DNA of 64,000 bases from the NCBI GenBank assembly GCA_949987705.1, contig OX465284.1, positions 114,683,163 through 114,747,162 on the forward strand. The letters are read 5' to 3'. A model generated the notes under the pieces. It searched no databases, was not told the DNA's origin, and worked only from the letters and a program-made list of their open reading frames with translations. The stretch comes from Thereva unica. Taxonomy: Eukaryota > Arthropoda > Insecta > Diptera > Therevidae. The first letter of the stretch is position 1. Each line of letters starts with the position of its first letter. Shown here piece by piece: positions 55,201 to 62,382 of this stretch. The position numbers and the translations under genes were made by a program.

Positions 55201-58200
55201 TCAGTGAAGCTCTTAATACAATTTTTGTTTTCAAAATCATGCTTTGGAATATTGCATTTCAACCAAGTTTTTAAAATGAAATTATCAGAATTTTGTAAAG
55301 ACTCTTAGGATTTTTAACCCTCTGCACAAGAGTCTCCAATAAAAAAACTTATGAATTATTTTGAATCCAACCAAATACTAGACAACAACCAGCTTGACTA
55401 TAGATAGAAACGATCTACTGACAGTAGACACACAAGAAGACCTAACAGATTACCTCAGCCACAGCAAGCATCGGTTTAATGAGTTTAGTGTATTCTCTAT
55501 AGATAACTCCAAGCTTTTCGAAAGAGAATGATATCTGTTGGCGAAACTCCAAGCTGTTAGTATTGACTCAGTCTTGAAGAACTGGATCGAGATTTTCGAC
55601 CGTTCAAACGAAGTAGCATTGGCGGATGGTGTCAAATCTCAGCCCCACACCATCTCTGCCGGTGTCCCTCAGGGGTCAATTTTATTACCCACTCTATTTC
55701 TAATCTTGATAAATAATCGTCTACCCATCCTATACAACCTATCCTATACACTTCACATCTTCGCTGATGACGGTATTCTGCGTTACTCGTATATCTTCGA
55801 TAATGTAAGTCAAGTATGTACGTGCTAGATCCTGTTCTAATGATCGCGGATATCCTGTCCGACTCAATCAAGAGGTACATTGAACTCATTCTTGATTAGG
55901 GCCGCAAGAATCGTGTCGAATTTAATGCTTCCAAAACGAAGTACTGTCTTATTTCCAATAAATACTGGAACCCTAGCAGTCCATGCCAGTGGACGGTGTA
56001 AAACTAATCGCTGGACTATCGTTTATCATACTATGCGTGAAACTAACCAAGGATTTGCAATGGTATGACCACATATTCCAAATCGCCCAACAATCGTTCC
56101 AATGCCTTGGATTTCTTTTCGTCTTTCAACCATCGGTTCTGGCTATAATATACTTGTCTTTCCTCTATTACAACCCCAGCTTCGGGGCTTATTTACTTTA
56201 GCTTGGCTAGATAAATTATAAAAAAGGACCCTCAAAGTAATCGATATCACATCGACTCTTTAAACAAACAATTTTCGCTAACCTAGTGACTGTTCTATAG
56301 AAATAACCGCAGTCCTGCCTCCAAGGAAACCCTATTCCCACAACACCAGATTGGCCCAATGGGCTCACGGCCTCTGCCTACAGTCCACCTTTTCGCGTAC
56401 TTTACAAACTAGCAATTCGTGTCTAAAAAGAACAAATCGACTATGGAACCATCTCTCACAGTAAGTATTTCCGAACTTCTACAAAACCGAAGAGCTCAAA
56501 CGCAGAGTTCATCGAAAGAGCTGTCAACTTCAGCACGTGGTTTTACTCCACCCACTCAAAACCAATATTACCGCGATATAACGCTGACTTTGCTTATTGT
56601 GCTTACTGGCAATAGCGGTGAAAGTCAGACAATTTCTGTAAAGAAGAAAGACAAGAGGAAAGGAAAAGAAAGTTAGCTATATGGAAGAAGTTTAAAGACT
56701 AACTTTAGCTCTATGCAATGAAGTGGAATCGAACCTCAAACCACCGTAATGGTAGTCGGCTATCTTAAGCTGTCTTGGGCACTCACAAATTAATTGAACG
56801 TATTCGCCATTTTTATTCATGCAGTTGTAAACAATGTATTTTTTCAACTAAGGAAATTGTAAATTGCGCATACATAATCCGTAAAAGTGACGTAAACATT
56901 TATTACATTACAAAAACTTGATCTACATCAAATCATATCTGAAATAACGAAGCTCTGTTTTTTCTTTACATTCACAAATTGCGGTTAAAGATAACCACAC
57001 AAATCAGCGGTTACTTGCAATTCGACATGAGTTACATAGACTTGCACCGAGGAAAAAATGAAACAATATCTCGTATATATTTTTTTTATCTTAACTGATC
57101 TTTAACTGAACATATAAAAATCCCTGTAAGGTTACCTGTAAAAAACAATTGCTGCTGACTCATAAACATTCAATTAAAGGCATCAACATTCATTTTTGGA
57201 TATTCACAAAACTAACAGAACCAAATATGAAGGAAAAACATTACATAAAAAGTCTGATCAAGTTTCCTTATGAGAGCGAGAACTGATCAAAATCTGAAGG
57301 TGAATTTCTGCTGAAAGAGATCGGGGTGAAATCTGTTTTCCCAACACAAATAAATAAACGAACGCAGGCTGAGAATTGTGTGTCCATTCAGGTCAAGGAT
57401 GATGGATCATATCTGCAATAACTGACAGCCGATGACCAAAGGTTACTCTGTTTCACGAAACAATTGACTGAAAAGAACATAGGTACTGCATTATATTTAG
57501 CATACTAGTATATGAAAACTAAGTAAAGTGTCGACACGTTCTATTTCAAATCGCGCTCCCACTCGATCAGTTCTGGATGTCTTACGTCTATACTATATGA
57601 TCGTATACGTCCAATCTGACGTCGTCGCTCTTTGCGGTATTAATTTACGGTGATGAAGTGTAAAATTGCACCTCCTTAAAAGCACTCGCGATTGTGTCGA
57701 AAGAAACGTATGGAAACTGGTTTCGATGACAATTAACGATCGCGAAGCATGTTCAACGTTAGGCTTATTTGAATAAGATCGCCAATGGACACACTGTCCA
57801 GCGGTAGTTTGTTTTATTATAAAGTAAAGAGTATTAATCACATGCTTGTTTACCTTTTTTTTATTTCTTCATTGACTGAAATGAATTTATTACAAGACCT
57901 GAGAGCGCGCGACACGCACGGCTTGTTCTGTGCTTTATTTGATAGTGATCGAAGCTCTGATACGAGCTTGGCATACGAGCATCGATAATTGGCCAATAAA
58001 TATCCCATAAATGTTAATAATAGTCGTCGTTATGATTGATTCAGCCTTGGAACAAGCCCACAAAATTAAATGAATCTCGGATGGGCGGTTCAATTGTTCT
58101 TAGCCCCATCGTGATTTGGGGTTCTTTGGTGGCCTCTCCTCTTCCTTCTAAGTCAGAGATCAAAGCAAATTTTAAACGCAAAAACAACATCGTTTTTTTT

Positions 58201-61200
58201 TTAGTTAAATTCTCTTAAAAGGTCATTTAGGTTTGGCAGATATAAAACAAACCGGTTTTGCAAAACATAAATAAATAATGCATCTCCTGAATTGGTGATT
58301 ATACCCTACCCACGTATAATCTCTTTTCGGGGCCGGTAATCTTAAGGCGGTTTGAAGGAAACCGAAATTTGTTAGGCGATCGTGTGCACGATCTTCTGGT
58401 AGATCGTCTGACCTTGACTTTGACTTGAGGATCTTTTACCTTTGCGGATTTGAGAAAGTTAAAAAAAATTAAAAAATTTATATATAAAAAAAGAGAGAGA
58501 ACAAATTGAAATCACCATATTCAGAATGGAAAACATGACACTGACGCCATTCGGTTCTAAATGAGCTAATGATGGGCGTCTTGAATACATTAAGGAAATA
58601 TAAATATCTAATATTAGTCTAAAGCAGGCATTTTTATTTTAATTAGTTAACGATGCTGTTATTTATTTGCACCGAGATTTTTCTTGTAGCTAGGCTTGTT
58701 GTCACCTTGTTGCGACATAATAAATCGCATTTGAGACGTTGAACGGCATTTTTGCATTTTTTGAAAGCACAATTCAAAAATATACGAAGGCTACAGGAGA
58801 TTGTCGTGTCTGATTATGCATTGTGATAGGATCTATTCGAAATGATACTATAAAAATACCATAAAGATTAATCATTTTTCTTATATATAAAAGTTGCATT
58901 ATGTCGAGTAATTCGGTCTTGCATTCACTGAATGACGAAAGTAATGCACAATTAAAACTTATCACGTTCAGGGCTGCATGACATTGAATTTTCGGACTAT
59001 AAACATTGTAAGTCAGACCTTCGGAGCGTTTTTGGAAGTTAAATCTACCAAACCAACTCAATGTCTGCCAGTTTTTAAAATAATTTTGATTTTTATCCAG
59101 AAAACTTTTTACAATCACACTTGATAATAATTGATATGCAACGATATACATTTTTAAAGTATCGAATGTGTATGTTGAGAATATCATATGATCTAGATAG
59201 AAAACCACTTCAAAGTAAATTGCGCATGCGATTTGTGGCTTTTTTTAAAATAAGTTTTCTATCTTTAAAAAGTCTCTAAAAATGCTTCTATTTGGCGAAA
59301 CGATAATTATAGAATTTTATAGAAAATGCAGAGATGTTGGGTTGGGTTATAATCTGTAAGTCACATCCATTATCAAACCAGCCTCATAGAATAAGTGTGC
59401 CTTTATTCTGACATTAGAGAACATTAAAAAATGAGCCTGGGAGAAGAGGTTCGTTCGTGATCTTGGACAGCGTAGAGAGGGCTACCAAATCAATCTTAGG
59501 ATTTCTTCCGAAAAGTCCGTAGTATGATGAGATTCACATCTCGTTGGGATAACACATCACTCAATAAGTTTGTTGGATGACTAATAAGACGAAAGCAGAC
59601 TTCTTGGATGGTAAACAAACAAAACAAATGCCACTTCAACCCAATTACAACTCAATCCGCGTATATGAGTCGAAATATCAACTTGACCCTAGAAGGAGAG
59701 CTAACTTGAGTTGAGGGGACCCAGTTTCAACTCGACCCCGTTTATAACTGGGTTGAACCTGGGTTGAACCTAGTCATAAACGGGGTACTTGAAGAGTGCT
59801 ATATTCATTCGAACACTTCCCTAAAATATCTTGTCCAACCCTTCAACTTGGACGCTTTCACTTTCCAGTTTCAGTTACTTTGGACGGCGTGCCCATCCCC
59901 TGGTGGCTGTCCATACAGCTTTATTCGCAGCTCCAAACACCTCTGAATCATGAACGCGTTCTCTAACTTATTGGTGATGGCGCCATTTGCGCTTAAAATG
60001 ACTGATCAAGCCACCCCAGGAATGTAGCGATTCCGTCGAAATTCTACCGCTTTTGCTGACTATTCTTAAATATCCGCCCCCATTCAAATATTTTTCTTGC
60101 AACACAAGACTCGATTCACTCTAACAGTTTAAAGCCCTGAATTTTGCGCACACACCGGTCTAGAAATTCCTGCATTACTACAACAATTCGAAAGCGGAAC
60201 AACCTCCTACAGTCAGTATCCTCGAACTCAAAGAACATCTAAGAGTTCATCGCCATTTCCTCCTGCATTTCTCACTCATCTTTTGAAGGCAATCTAAAAA
60301 ATCTTATGGATTTGCCATCTATATGTCATCCCATGAACTTATTGAGTGAAAACTGCAAGAATAAGAGGTTAGTTTGACTGCCGATTCCAAAGGCATCTGT
60401 AATGCATTTCGAGAAAGAGATGGTCTGGCGTTCTTATGCTTAACCCTGGGGCTCAATACTCATCGTTATTTTGGCAGAATCAATCCAGGAGCTATCCTAG
60501 CAAAAAAAATTCGACGCCCTGCCAATATTATCCGAAGGGAGGTATATTGGATGCTTTAAAGAATAGTATGGGAAAAAGAAAAAGGGGATACATCGACCGG
60601 TTCTCATTTGCTGCGGTGGTCAATTAGCATATTGGAAGTGGTCGGTACTTAGTTGGGGGACCGCTTGGTGAAACCGCTGACACTGGCAGGGCAAACAAAA
60701 ATATCTCGACGTTTTTTATCTAGCGACAATTTCGAACTGCAAACTGTAGTCGAAATGATAGTATAGAATAGAGAAGAGTAAAAGAACTTCCAACAGGTGG
60801 TTTTACTACGACTTGTAAGAGATTCCTCTCTCGATTATTGACCTTACAGGTAATAGGGAAAGACAAAACAATTTCTGTAAAGAGGAAAAGCAAGAAAAAA
60901 GGAATATTGTCTAGGTTCACGGAAATTGTCAGTTCACACCTTAACTACGGTAGCTACAACGCCATATTCTTAACCTATTGAAACTATAAATTAGAAAAAA
61001 TAAAATAAACAGAACCCAGTTAATAAAATCCTCTTGAGAATAACTAGAGCAAAAATTCCATTTCGAAATTCTATTTTTAAAATATATTTTTCCAATTAAA
61101 TTTCAATTCTTATTATTCATTCTCATAAACAATACATTTTAACACGAAAATGTTGTTTACATCCGTTTTTTTTCTGTGAATACCTGTGAAATTTCATAAT

Positions 61201-62382
61201 TTTAAAATCAAAAAAAAACAAAAAAAAAACGAATTTTTTATCTAAATACAAATTCGTAGACGCCAGTTGGTAAATCTATAAATATTTAAGCGAACTGCAC
61301 GTGGATGTAGATTAAATGTCTAAAAATAAAGTCAAATTTTCAAAATCAGCGCCAACAAAATTTCACGCATGTTTTTTTCATTTAATTTCATTTTATTTAT
61401 TTATTTATTTTACTTTGATGCGCGCAAAGTTTATAATCCTTGAAGGTCGAGTAATGTACAGAGTAAATTATGTTTAATGATTAGAGAAAAGCGAAGAAAT
61501 TTTATTTAAAATTAATAAATCCGAATCTAATTTGTGATTAATTTGTTTATTTAATTTTTTTATTTTCATTTTAGTTTATCCGGACAAACTTGGCTACAGT
61601 TGCAGCAACAGAAATTACGAGCCAAGAAAGGCCAACAGTATACTGCCGATCGTAAATATTTTGATGAGGTGATACACACGGAAATTAGGAATAGACCGTT
61701 GAGGTAATTATTTATTTAGTTATTAATATCAAGGATTTGCCCTTTAATTATTTTAATTTTGTTTTTTTAGAACCAGACCAGTTCAACGTTATGATGGGTA
61801 CGCTAGTGATACAGCTGCTTTTGCAGATGAAGTGGACTACCGGAGACCACTTCATGTACAAACACCCAGCAGGTGGATTTTTTTTTAAATTTTGATAAAA
61901 ATAATTATTAATTAAAAAAAACTAAAATTAAACAAAATATTTTAGGTCACCTGAACGAACATTTCATACAGTAACAACGACAACGACGGTAACTAAAGAA
62001 AGACCATTTGTAGCAGTTAAAAGGGCTCATGAGCAAGCTAGACAAGAACGAATTGGGGTAAGACACGCTTTAGCACTAATAATAATTATTGTTAAAAAAT
62101 TAAATTAAAACAAGCTTTGTTAGAAGTTCAATATTAGAAAGAGTTTTAAAGTTTTTAATTTTTATCATATTATAACAAAAAACATTTTGTTCATGCTTTA
62201 TTTTTTTTTTTGGTTTTTTTTTTTATATAAAACGACGTGTTACACATGTTTTGTTTTAAATGTAGTCACCACCATTGTCACCACTTTCTGTTTTAAATGC
62301 TTCACCTAATGGTCAAATTGCACAGGCCCAAAATGGACTTTTATCAATGGCAGATTCACCACGTAGCGGGCAAGTTAGATTG
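7872..62382 (+). CDS. by: Tensin (blistery orthologue), 12 coding exons, partial at both ends
   Basis: Gene-level entry. Tensins link integrin adhesions to actin at the cytoplasmic face of the membrane. The exons are 7872-8075, 8161-8288, 17110-17507, 17571-17795, 17862-18011, 27621-28142, 28248-28307, 32945-33935, 61575-61703, 61771-61872, 61946-62057 and 62266-62382. All internal introns begin GT and end AG, and the phases match at every junction, giving about 1046 residues with no stop. Recognisable parts in order are the inactive PTP-like domain (about 1-180), the C2 domain (about 180-350), the tensin motif HTQGPLDGSLYA (about 372-383), an LD-like helix (about 569-577), and a long low-complexity Ser/Thr/Pro/Gln linker. 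The SH2 and PTB domains of full tensins are absent and should lie beyond 64000. The true start codon is not visible. The family call rests on recognition of PTP, C2 and linker motifs; I am very sure of tensin but less sure of the extreme 5' boundary. Confidence 0.95.
8161..8288 (+). CDS. by: Tensin exon B: PTP-like domain up to the signature loop
   Basis: This exon runs from NYRVFDLE through LERICELCKHIDKWL to DKVVVLQD. It joins phase 0 to the previous exon across an 85-bp intron and leaves in phase 2 (donor GTGAGT at 8289). It holds the helix and strand that lead into the phosphatase signature loop. The stretch between the FDLE strand and the LERIC helix is shorter than in vertebrate tensins, and no WPD-like motif is present. 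The residue pair that would be His-Cys in an active phosphatase reads Gln-Asp. Confidence 0.93.
10330..10590 (-). mobile_element. Possible LINE reverse-transcriptase fragment
   Basis: The minus strand near 10500-10580 reads KYRVLHNGSFELSSGVRQ in one frame. This resembles the RVLHNG...GVRQG block of RTE-like reverse transcriptases, with the final Gly altered. Flanking sequence is too decayed to extend it. The call rests on one motif. Confidence 0.4.
10741..11272 (+). mobile_element. Internally deleted IS630/mariner-type element, 532 bp
   Basis: The ends are inverted repeats of about 50 bp with a perfect core GGTGCGCCATCTAGACCTTC. They are flanked by TA on both sides (10739-10740 and 11273-11274), the Tc1/mariner target. 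Inside, from 10854, the frame reads ERSEIAALYIENNGSIVKTV, resembling the helix-turn-helix N terminus of this transposase superfamily. Later the frame reads EIPDATPEMFVNVKHDSRK and CASNGGGH, resembling the transposase C terminus. The catalytic middle is missing, so it is a non-autonomous deletion derivative. Confidence 0.85.
13169..13228. repeat. (AC)30 microsatellite
   Basis: Sixty bases of uninterrupted AC dinucleotides. It lies in a tensin intron just upstream of a LINE tail. Confidence 0.98.
13274..13990 (-). mobile_element. LINE ORF2 C-terminal fragment with RNase H
   Basis: Read on the minus strand, 13990-13730 contains AIYIFSDSQAALKALGS and LLIWVPGHRNIKG, which are RNase H motifs, across at least one frameshift. 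It continues into a 150-residue frame with LTGHCLIGTHAARLG, CRICKNLDEDKGVKHLLCHC and PVLSRRR. That tail (TGH, then CxxC...HxxxxC) is the usual end of R1/I-type non-LTR elements. It is 5' truncated near 14000. Confidence 0.85.
14121..15062. mobile_element. 942-bp terminal-inverted-repeat DNA element
   Basis: Perfect 25-bp inverted repeats, starting ATATGGGTGATTGTCATG, occupy 14121-14145 and 15038-15062. No transposase is recognisable, so the element is probably non-autonomous. The 12-base word ACGGAGGCGACA occurs at 14485 and 14870, and a variant (TCGGAGGCGACA) at 14316. The target duplication is not clear. It lies between two LINE fragments. Confidence 0.85.
15100..15790 (+). mobile_element. 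LINE C-terminal fragment interrupted by a MITE
   Basis: The plus strand contains LNRLSRRDVLLLGQD before the MITE and CNTYCHICGEKSTTEYTLSC after it. This order (LSR, then CxxC...C) matches the post-RNase H tail of I/R1-type LINEs. The MITE at 15363-15618 sits between the two parts. Stops and frameshifts are present. Confidence 0.5.
15363..15618. mobile_element. 256-bp MITE with 35-bp perfect inverted repeats
   Basis: 15363-15397 (starting AATTGTGCCCATAATTATG) is the exact reverse complement of 15584-15618. The interior is AT-rich and non-coding. The perfect ends suggest it is younger than the LINE it interrupts. Superfamily is probably Tc1-like by its ends, but the target duplication is unclear. 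Confidence 0.88.
17110..17507 (+). CDS. by: Tensin exon C: end of PTP-like loop and start of C2 domain
   Basis: The exon completes the split Arg codon, so the signature-loop position reads VVVLQDRGDRQRLG instead of HCxxGxxR. It continues with AAIAAYLEYLDICAS, then FSMKKFLEDFIGPLRIPSHKR and YFSGLLSGRIKMN, which are diagnostic of tensins. The C2 domain opens at about ASPLFLKFITVE. It is preceded by an 8.8-kb intron and followed by a 63-bp intron (donor GTAAGA at 17508, phase 1). Confidence 0.95.
17508..17570 (+). other. 63-bp tensin intron, multiple of three, no stop
   Basis: Donor GTAAGA and acceptor TTTTTTTAG enclose 63 bp. The tensin frame stays open through it, adding 21 residues rich in Phe, Ile and Leu if retained. 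The C2 homology resumes exactly at the acceptor, so splicing is the likely normal state. Confidence 0.85.
17571..17795 (+). CDS. by: Tensin exon D: central C2 domain
   Basis: This exon encodes C2 beta strands, including RQFLYQIGNLRLRGDIIVRCYQ and SVQFHTCAITSNEVSF, then KDELDFAHD. The FHTC and acidic KDELDFA positions correspond to conserved tensin C2 motifs. In PTEN and tensin the C2 domain binds membrane or packs on the PTP domain. It enters and leaves in phase 1. The 66-bp intron that follows (17796-17861) is a multiple of three and contains no stop. Confidence 0.95.
17796..17861 (+). other. 66-bp tensin intron, multiple of three, no stop
   Basis: Donor GTAAAA and acceptor TTCCACAG enclose 66 bp. 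The reading frame remains open, adding 22 residues if retained. C2 homology (FAHD to DPRFP) is continuous only when it is removed. Confidence 0.85.
17862..18011 (+). CDS. by: Tensin exon E: C-terminal C2 strands
   Basis: This exon starts with DPRFPKDHKVTLHFHSG, the terminal C2 strand block typical of tensins. It then gives a linker with FQSPLIRTEP and DSVENLNL, where other tensins have a similar acidic stretch. The donor GTAAGT at 18012 leaves phase 1. It continues into a 9.6-kb intron; the next exon completes the Ser codon and enters the HTQGPLDG motif in frame. Confidence 0.93.
18700..20870 (-). mobile_element. RTE-like LINE ORF2, decayed and interrupted
   Basis: Read on the minus strand from 20855 it gives the endonuclease-RT linker (NDWFDEAALEERNKSHREY, later WKNYFEDVLNQ). 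Next comes NKLKNTKAPGGNEIAAEYL (near 20400), SLPQDWKKAVTYMP (near 20270), GEYQAGFRKKMSVTDQLFSL (near 20100) and YQIFVDFKQEYDS, the first RT catalytic block. After an inserted SINE, the C-terminal RT block IRPVVCYGSEA appears near 19000. Several frameshifts and stops make it inactive. The YADD region is lost at the insertion or eroded. Confidence 0.88.
19360..19850 (-). mobile_element. tRNA-derived SINE inserted in the RTE-like LINE
   Basis: On the minus strand 19799-19725 resembles a tRNA. It has an A-box-like TAGTCTAGGGGTAAGG, a B box GGTTCGATTCC within the T arm CCGGGTTCGATTCCCGG, and near-complementary acceptor ends. The D and anticodon stems do not pair properly, so it is not a functional tRNA gene. 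The body (19548-19680) matches 63355-63490 in inverted orientation. Confidence 0.75.
23740..23990. repeat. Imperfect long palindrome
   Basis: 23778-23810 (core GTTTTACTTATTGAATA, with TCAGAAATTAGATG before it) is nearly the reverse complement of 23919-23953. Weaker symmetry, such as TTTTTGAGA, extends outward. It could be an old palindromic MITE. No RNA precursor is claimed. Confidence 0.5.
26008..26195 (-). repeat. 5S rRNA-derived repeat copy 2
   Basis: On the minus strand, 26124-26008 aligns by eye to most of 5S rRNA: GACCATTATGG, AGTTCTCG, AAGTCAAGCAGCATTGG, CGTGGTTAGTA and GGGGACCGCTTGG. Substitutions throughout show it is not functional. The leader at 26125-26195 resembles those of copies 1 and 4. 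Confidence 0.82.
26200..26400 (+). mobile_element. CR1/jockey-like LINE fragment
   Basis: Its nucleotides match the LINE at 55930-56110, sharing ACTGTCTTATTTCCAA and GACGGTGTAAAACTA, followed by similar text ending in a codon run for GLRWKDHIY. It represents the post-RT thumb region. It is heavily mutated. Confidence 0.65.
27621..28142 (+). CDS. by: Tensin exon F: GPLDGSLYA motif and Ser/Thr-rich linker
   Basis: The exon begins SSCHTQGPLDGSLYATILK, containing the block HTQGPLDGSLYA that directly follows the C2 domain in animal tensins. The remaining roughly 155 residues are low complexity, rich in Ser, Thr, Asn, Gln and Pro, with several Tyr sites. I see no folded domain, so it is a disordered phospho-linker by inference. 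Acceptor AG ends at 27620 after a poly-pyrimidine run; donor GTAAGA is at 28143 (phase 1). Reading through the donor would add eight residues and a stop, so retention would truncate the protein here. Confidence 0.93.
28248..28307 (+). CDS. by: Tensin exon G: 60-bp Ser/Pro/Gln linker exon
   Basis: A 60-bp exon encoding PQQGSSVSPSSFPSQASPQ, flanked by acceptor CCAG (ends 28247) and donor GTAAGT (28308). Phase is 1 on both sides, so its inclusion or skipping keeps the frame. Composition matches the neighbouring linker exons. It is called on splice signals, phase agreement and composition only. Because it is symmetric it could be alternatively spliced. Confidence 0.78.
28308..32944 (+). other. 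Tensin intron of 4.6 kb
   Basis: Starts GTAAGT and ends TTTCAG. Includes a possible LINE RNase H tail at 29530-30260. 30560-32940 is AT-rich sequence with no gene, repeat boundary or RNA I can name. Confidence 0.7.
29530..30260 (-). mobile_element. Possible LINE RNase H tail fragment
   Basis: On the minus strand 29904-29719 reads LGLDVGTLVGLIIAHCTLNY and LWKIRRTHKD. This resembles the LVGLITGHCxLNYHLxxIG segment after RNase H in I-type LINEs. Upstream to about 30260 is a decayed frame (SALDVALRVG...GHLGDGLKYF). The call rests on one block. Confidence 0.42.
32945..33935 (+). CDS. by: Tensin exon H: LD-like helix and long disordered linker
   Basis: The largest exon (991 bp). It opens with RHRELDDILSDMLMTVQDIP. 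This resembles the amphipathic helix of vertebrate tensins in the linker, a region reported to bind talin, and LDDILSDML resembles an LD motif. The rest is about 300 residues of Ser/Thr/Gln/Asn-rich linker. It has two near-identical RSQS[VC]IP motifs (codons at 33055 and 33160), an acidic segment near SEDEENIPY, a short charged helix EEMLRERREKVMSEK (about 33713-33760) and basic-Ser sites such as LKRSNTLDGF near the end. Acceptor ends at 32944, donor GTGAGT at 33936 (phase 2). Confidence 0.95.
36050..36160 (-). mobile_element. Degenerate tRNA-derived SINE
   Basis: On the minus strand it carries CCCAGAGGTCC, then GGTTGGAATCC (a mutated B box), with an A-box-like segment GGGTAAAGGCG. The words match the SINE at 19.7 kb, so it belongs to the same family. 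Confidence 0.55.
39185..39201. repeat. Short (CTG)n tract
   Basis: A run of about five CTG triplets in intronic sequence. A similar CAG run lies near 8630-8645. Confidence 0.8.
42461..43184. mobile_element. TTAA-flanked 716-bp inverted-repeat element
   Basis: Perfect 15-bp inverted repeats GGGGAGGTTCTCATC (42465-42479) and GATGAGAACCTCCCC (43166-43180) are bounded by TTAA on both sides (42461-42464, 43181-43184). TTAA is the piggyBac target, although piggyBac ends usually begin CCC rather than GGG. The interior is AT-rich with T and A runs and encodes no transposase I recognise. Confidence 0.85.
43500..43760 (+). mobile_element. tRNA-derived SINE, second family
   Basis: 43508-43567 has an A-box-like TTAAGGCGTTGGCTACC and a B box GGTTCGAATCCCC, like a class II (Ser/Leu-type) tRNA head. 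The acceptor and D stems do not form, so it is not a tRNA gene. A body of about 190 bp follows. Its end is not defined by a tail or duplication that I can see. Confidence 0.6.
47583..47690 (-). repeat. 5S rRNA-derived repeat copy 3
   Basis: On the minus strand it reads GACCGGTTCTGG, AAGTCATGCAGCATTGG, CGTGGTTAGTACTCAG and TTGGGAGACC. This covers the same 5S core as the other copies. The leader shared by copies 1, 2 and 4 is not evident here. Confidence 0.78.
47800..48430 (-). mobile_element. Mariner transposase relic
   Basis: On the minus strand, in order and over several frames, it reads RYELKPRNVERQIFI, then KKSWDP, MYFCWDQLGVVF, RTLKEKRPQF, KVILQHDNARAHVV and NPPYSPDIAPSD. These are landmark blocks of mariner transposases, including the HDNARxH and PYSPDLAPSD catalytic regions. 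A stop (TAG) replaces Trp before the NPPYSPD block, and frames shift at least twice, so it is inactive. Terminal repeats were not located. Confidence 0.9.
55380..56680 (+). mobile_element. CR1/jockey-like LINE with RT core
   Basis: The frame at 55538-55828 contains SAGVPQGSILLPTLFLILIN and LHIFADDGILRYSY, the RT palm blocks (GVPQGS and FADD). Downstream in other frames are VEFNASKTKYCLIS and, near 56430, RLWNHLSQYFPNFYKTEELK, a typical LINE C-terminal end. The 3' tail near 56520-56680 resembles 60760-60900. Stops and frameshifts make it non-functional. Confidence 0.88.
56700..56790 (-). mobile_element. Degenerate tRNA-like SINE fragment
   Basis: On the minus strand it has CTTAAGATAGCCGACTACC, then GGTTTGAGGTTCGATTCCAC, with a clear B box GGTTCGATTCC. 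It directly follows the tail of the LINE at 55-56.7 kb, so it could also be a tail addition. Confidence 0.5.
59450..60330 (+). mobile_element. Probable CR1-like LINE 3' fragment
   Basis: Near 59460 the frame reads LDSVERATKSILGFLP, which resembles the LDRVQRKAIRLI segment. Near 60200 it reads PPTVSILELKEHLRVHRHFL, resembling the end of the same LINE family at 56.5 kb. The sequence between is decayed. Confidence 0.42.
60540..60690 (+). repeat. 5S rRNA-derived repeat copy 4
   Basis: On the plus strand, about 60590-60690 contains ATACATCGACCGGTTCTC, then AGTGGTCGGTACTTAG and TTGGGGGACCGCTTGG. The middle (AAGCAGCGTCGGG in 5S) is mutated. The leader at 60540-60590 resembles copies 1 and 2, with shared TATTGGA, TTTAAAGAAT and GAAAAAGGGG-type words. 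Confidence 0.78.
60720..60930 (+). mobile_element. LINE 3' tail copy
   Basis: Shares GTGGTTTTACTAC, GGTAATAG and ACAATTTCTGTAAAGA with 56530-56670 in the same order and spacing. It is the 3' region of the CR1-like family, here without its RT part. Confidence 0.62.
61575..61703 (+). CDS. by: Tensin exon I: Gln/Lys-rich helical linker
   Basis: This exon follows a 27.6-kb intron. It completes a Gly codon (phase 2) and encodes SGQTWLQLQQQKLRAKKGQQ, then YFDEVIHTEIRNRPL. The Gln/Lys/Arg-rich start is predicted helical. Similar WLQLQQQKLRAK sequence is, to my recollection, a feature of insect tensins. The acceptor is TTTTAG and the donor GTAATT at 61704. The frame agreement with exon H over such a distance supports direct joining. 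Confidence 0.88.
61771..61872 (+). CDS. by: Tensin exon J: linker exon
   Basis: A 102-bp exon encoding TRPVQRYDGYASDTAAFADE, then VDYRRPLHVQTPS. It is phase 2 on both sides, so it can be skipped without a frame change. The acceptor sits after a run of T. The donor is CAG|GTGGAT, a weak match to consensus. Failure to use it would meet a stop within a few codons. No domain is recognised. Confidence 0.83.
61946..62057 (+). CDS. by: Tensin exon K: linker exon
   Basis: A 112-bp exon encoding SPERTFHTVTTTTTVTKERP followed by FVAVKRAHEQARQERIG. It has a Thr-rich stretch and then a charged, probably helical tail. It enters phase 2 and leaves phase 0 at donor GTAAGA (62058). It is supported by reading frame and splice sites rather than by domain homology. 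Confidence 0.82.
62266..62382 (+). CDS. by: Tensin exon L: Ser/Pro linker, last exon in the window
   Basis: A 117-bp exon (39 codons, phase 0 both sides) encoding SPPLSPLSVLN, then ASPNGQIAQAQNGLLSMADS and PRSGQVRL. Acceptor TGTAG ends at 62265; donor GTAAGT is at 62383. Ser-Pro sites resemble the rest of the linker. Downstream 1.6 kb shows no exon, so the SH2-PTB part must be more than 1.6 kb away. Confidence 0.82.

Larger units (their letters stand above)
33936..61574 (+). other. Tensin intron of 27.6 kb
   Basis: The largest intron; donor GTGAGT, acceptor TTTTAG, phase 2. It contains SINE-like sequences (36050-36160, 43500-43760, 56700-56790), a TTAA-flanked DNA element (42461-43184), a 5S-derived repeat (47583-47690), a mariner relic (47800-48430), CR1-like LINE pieces (55380-56680, 59450-60330, 60720-60930) and another 5S-derived repeat (60590-60690). 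37300-38300, 41280-42460, 51000-51900 and 61000-61570 are AT-rich with nothing identified. 51900-53700 is more GC-rich, probably an unclassified old repeat. Confidence 0.75.

Noticed and set aside
58774..59208. 144-residue minus-strand protein
   Set aside because: Low-complexity AT-rich frame rich in Phe, Tyr, Ile and Leu, without any known motif.
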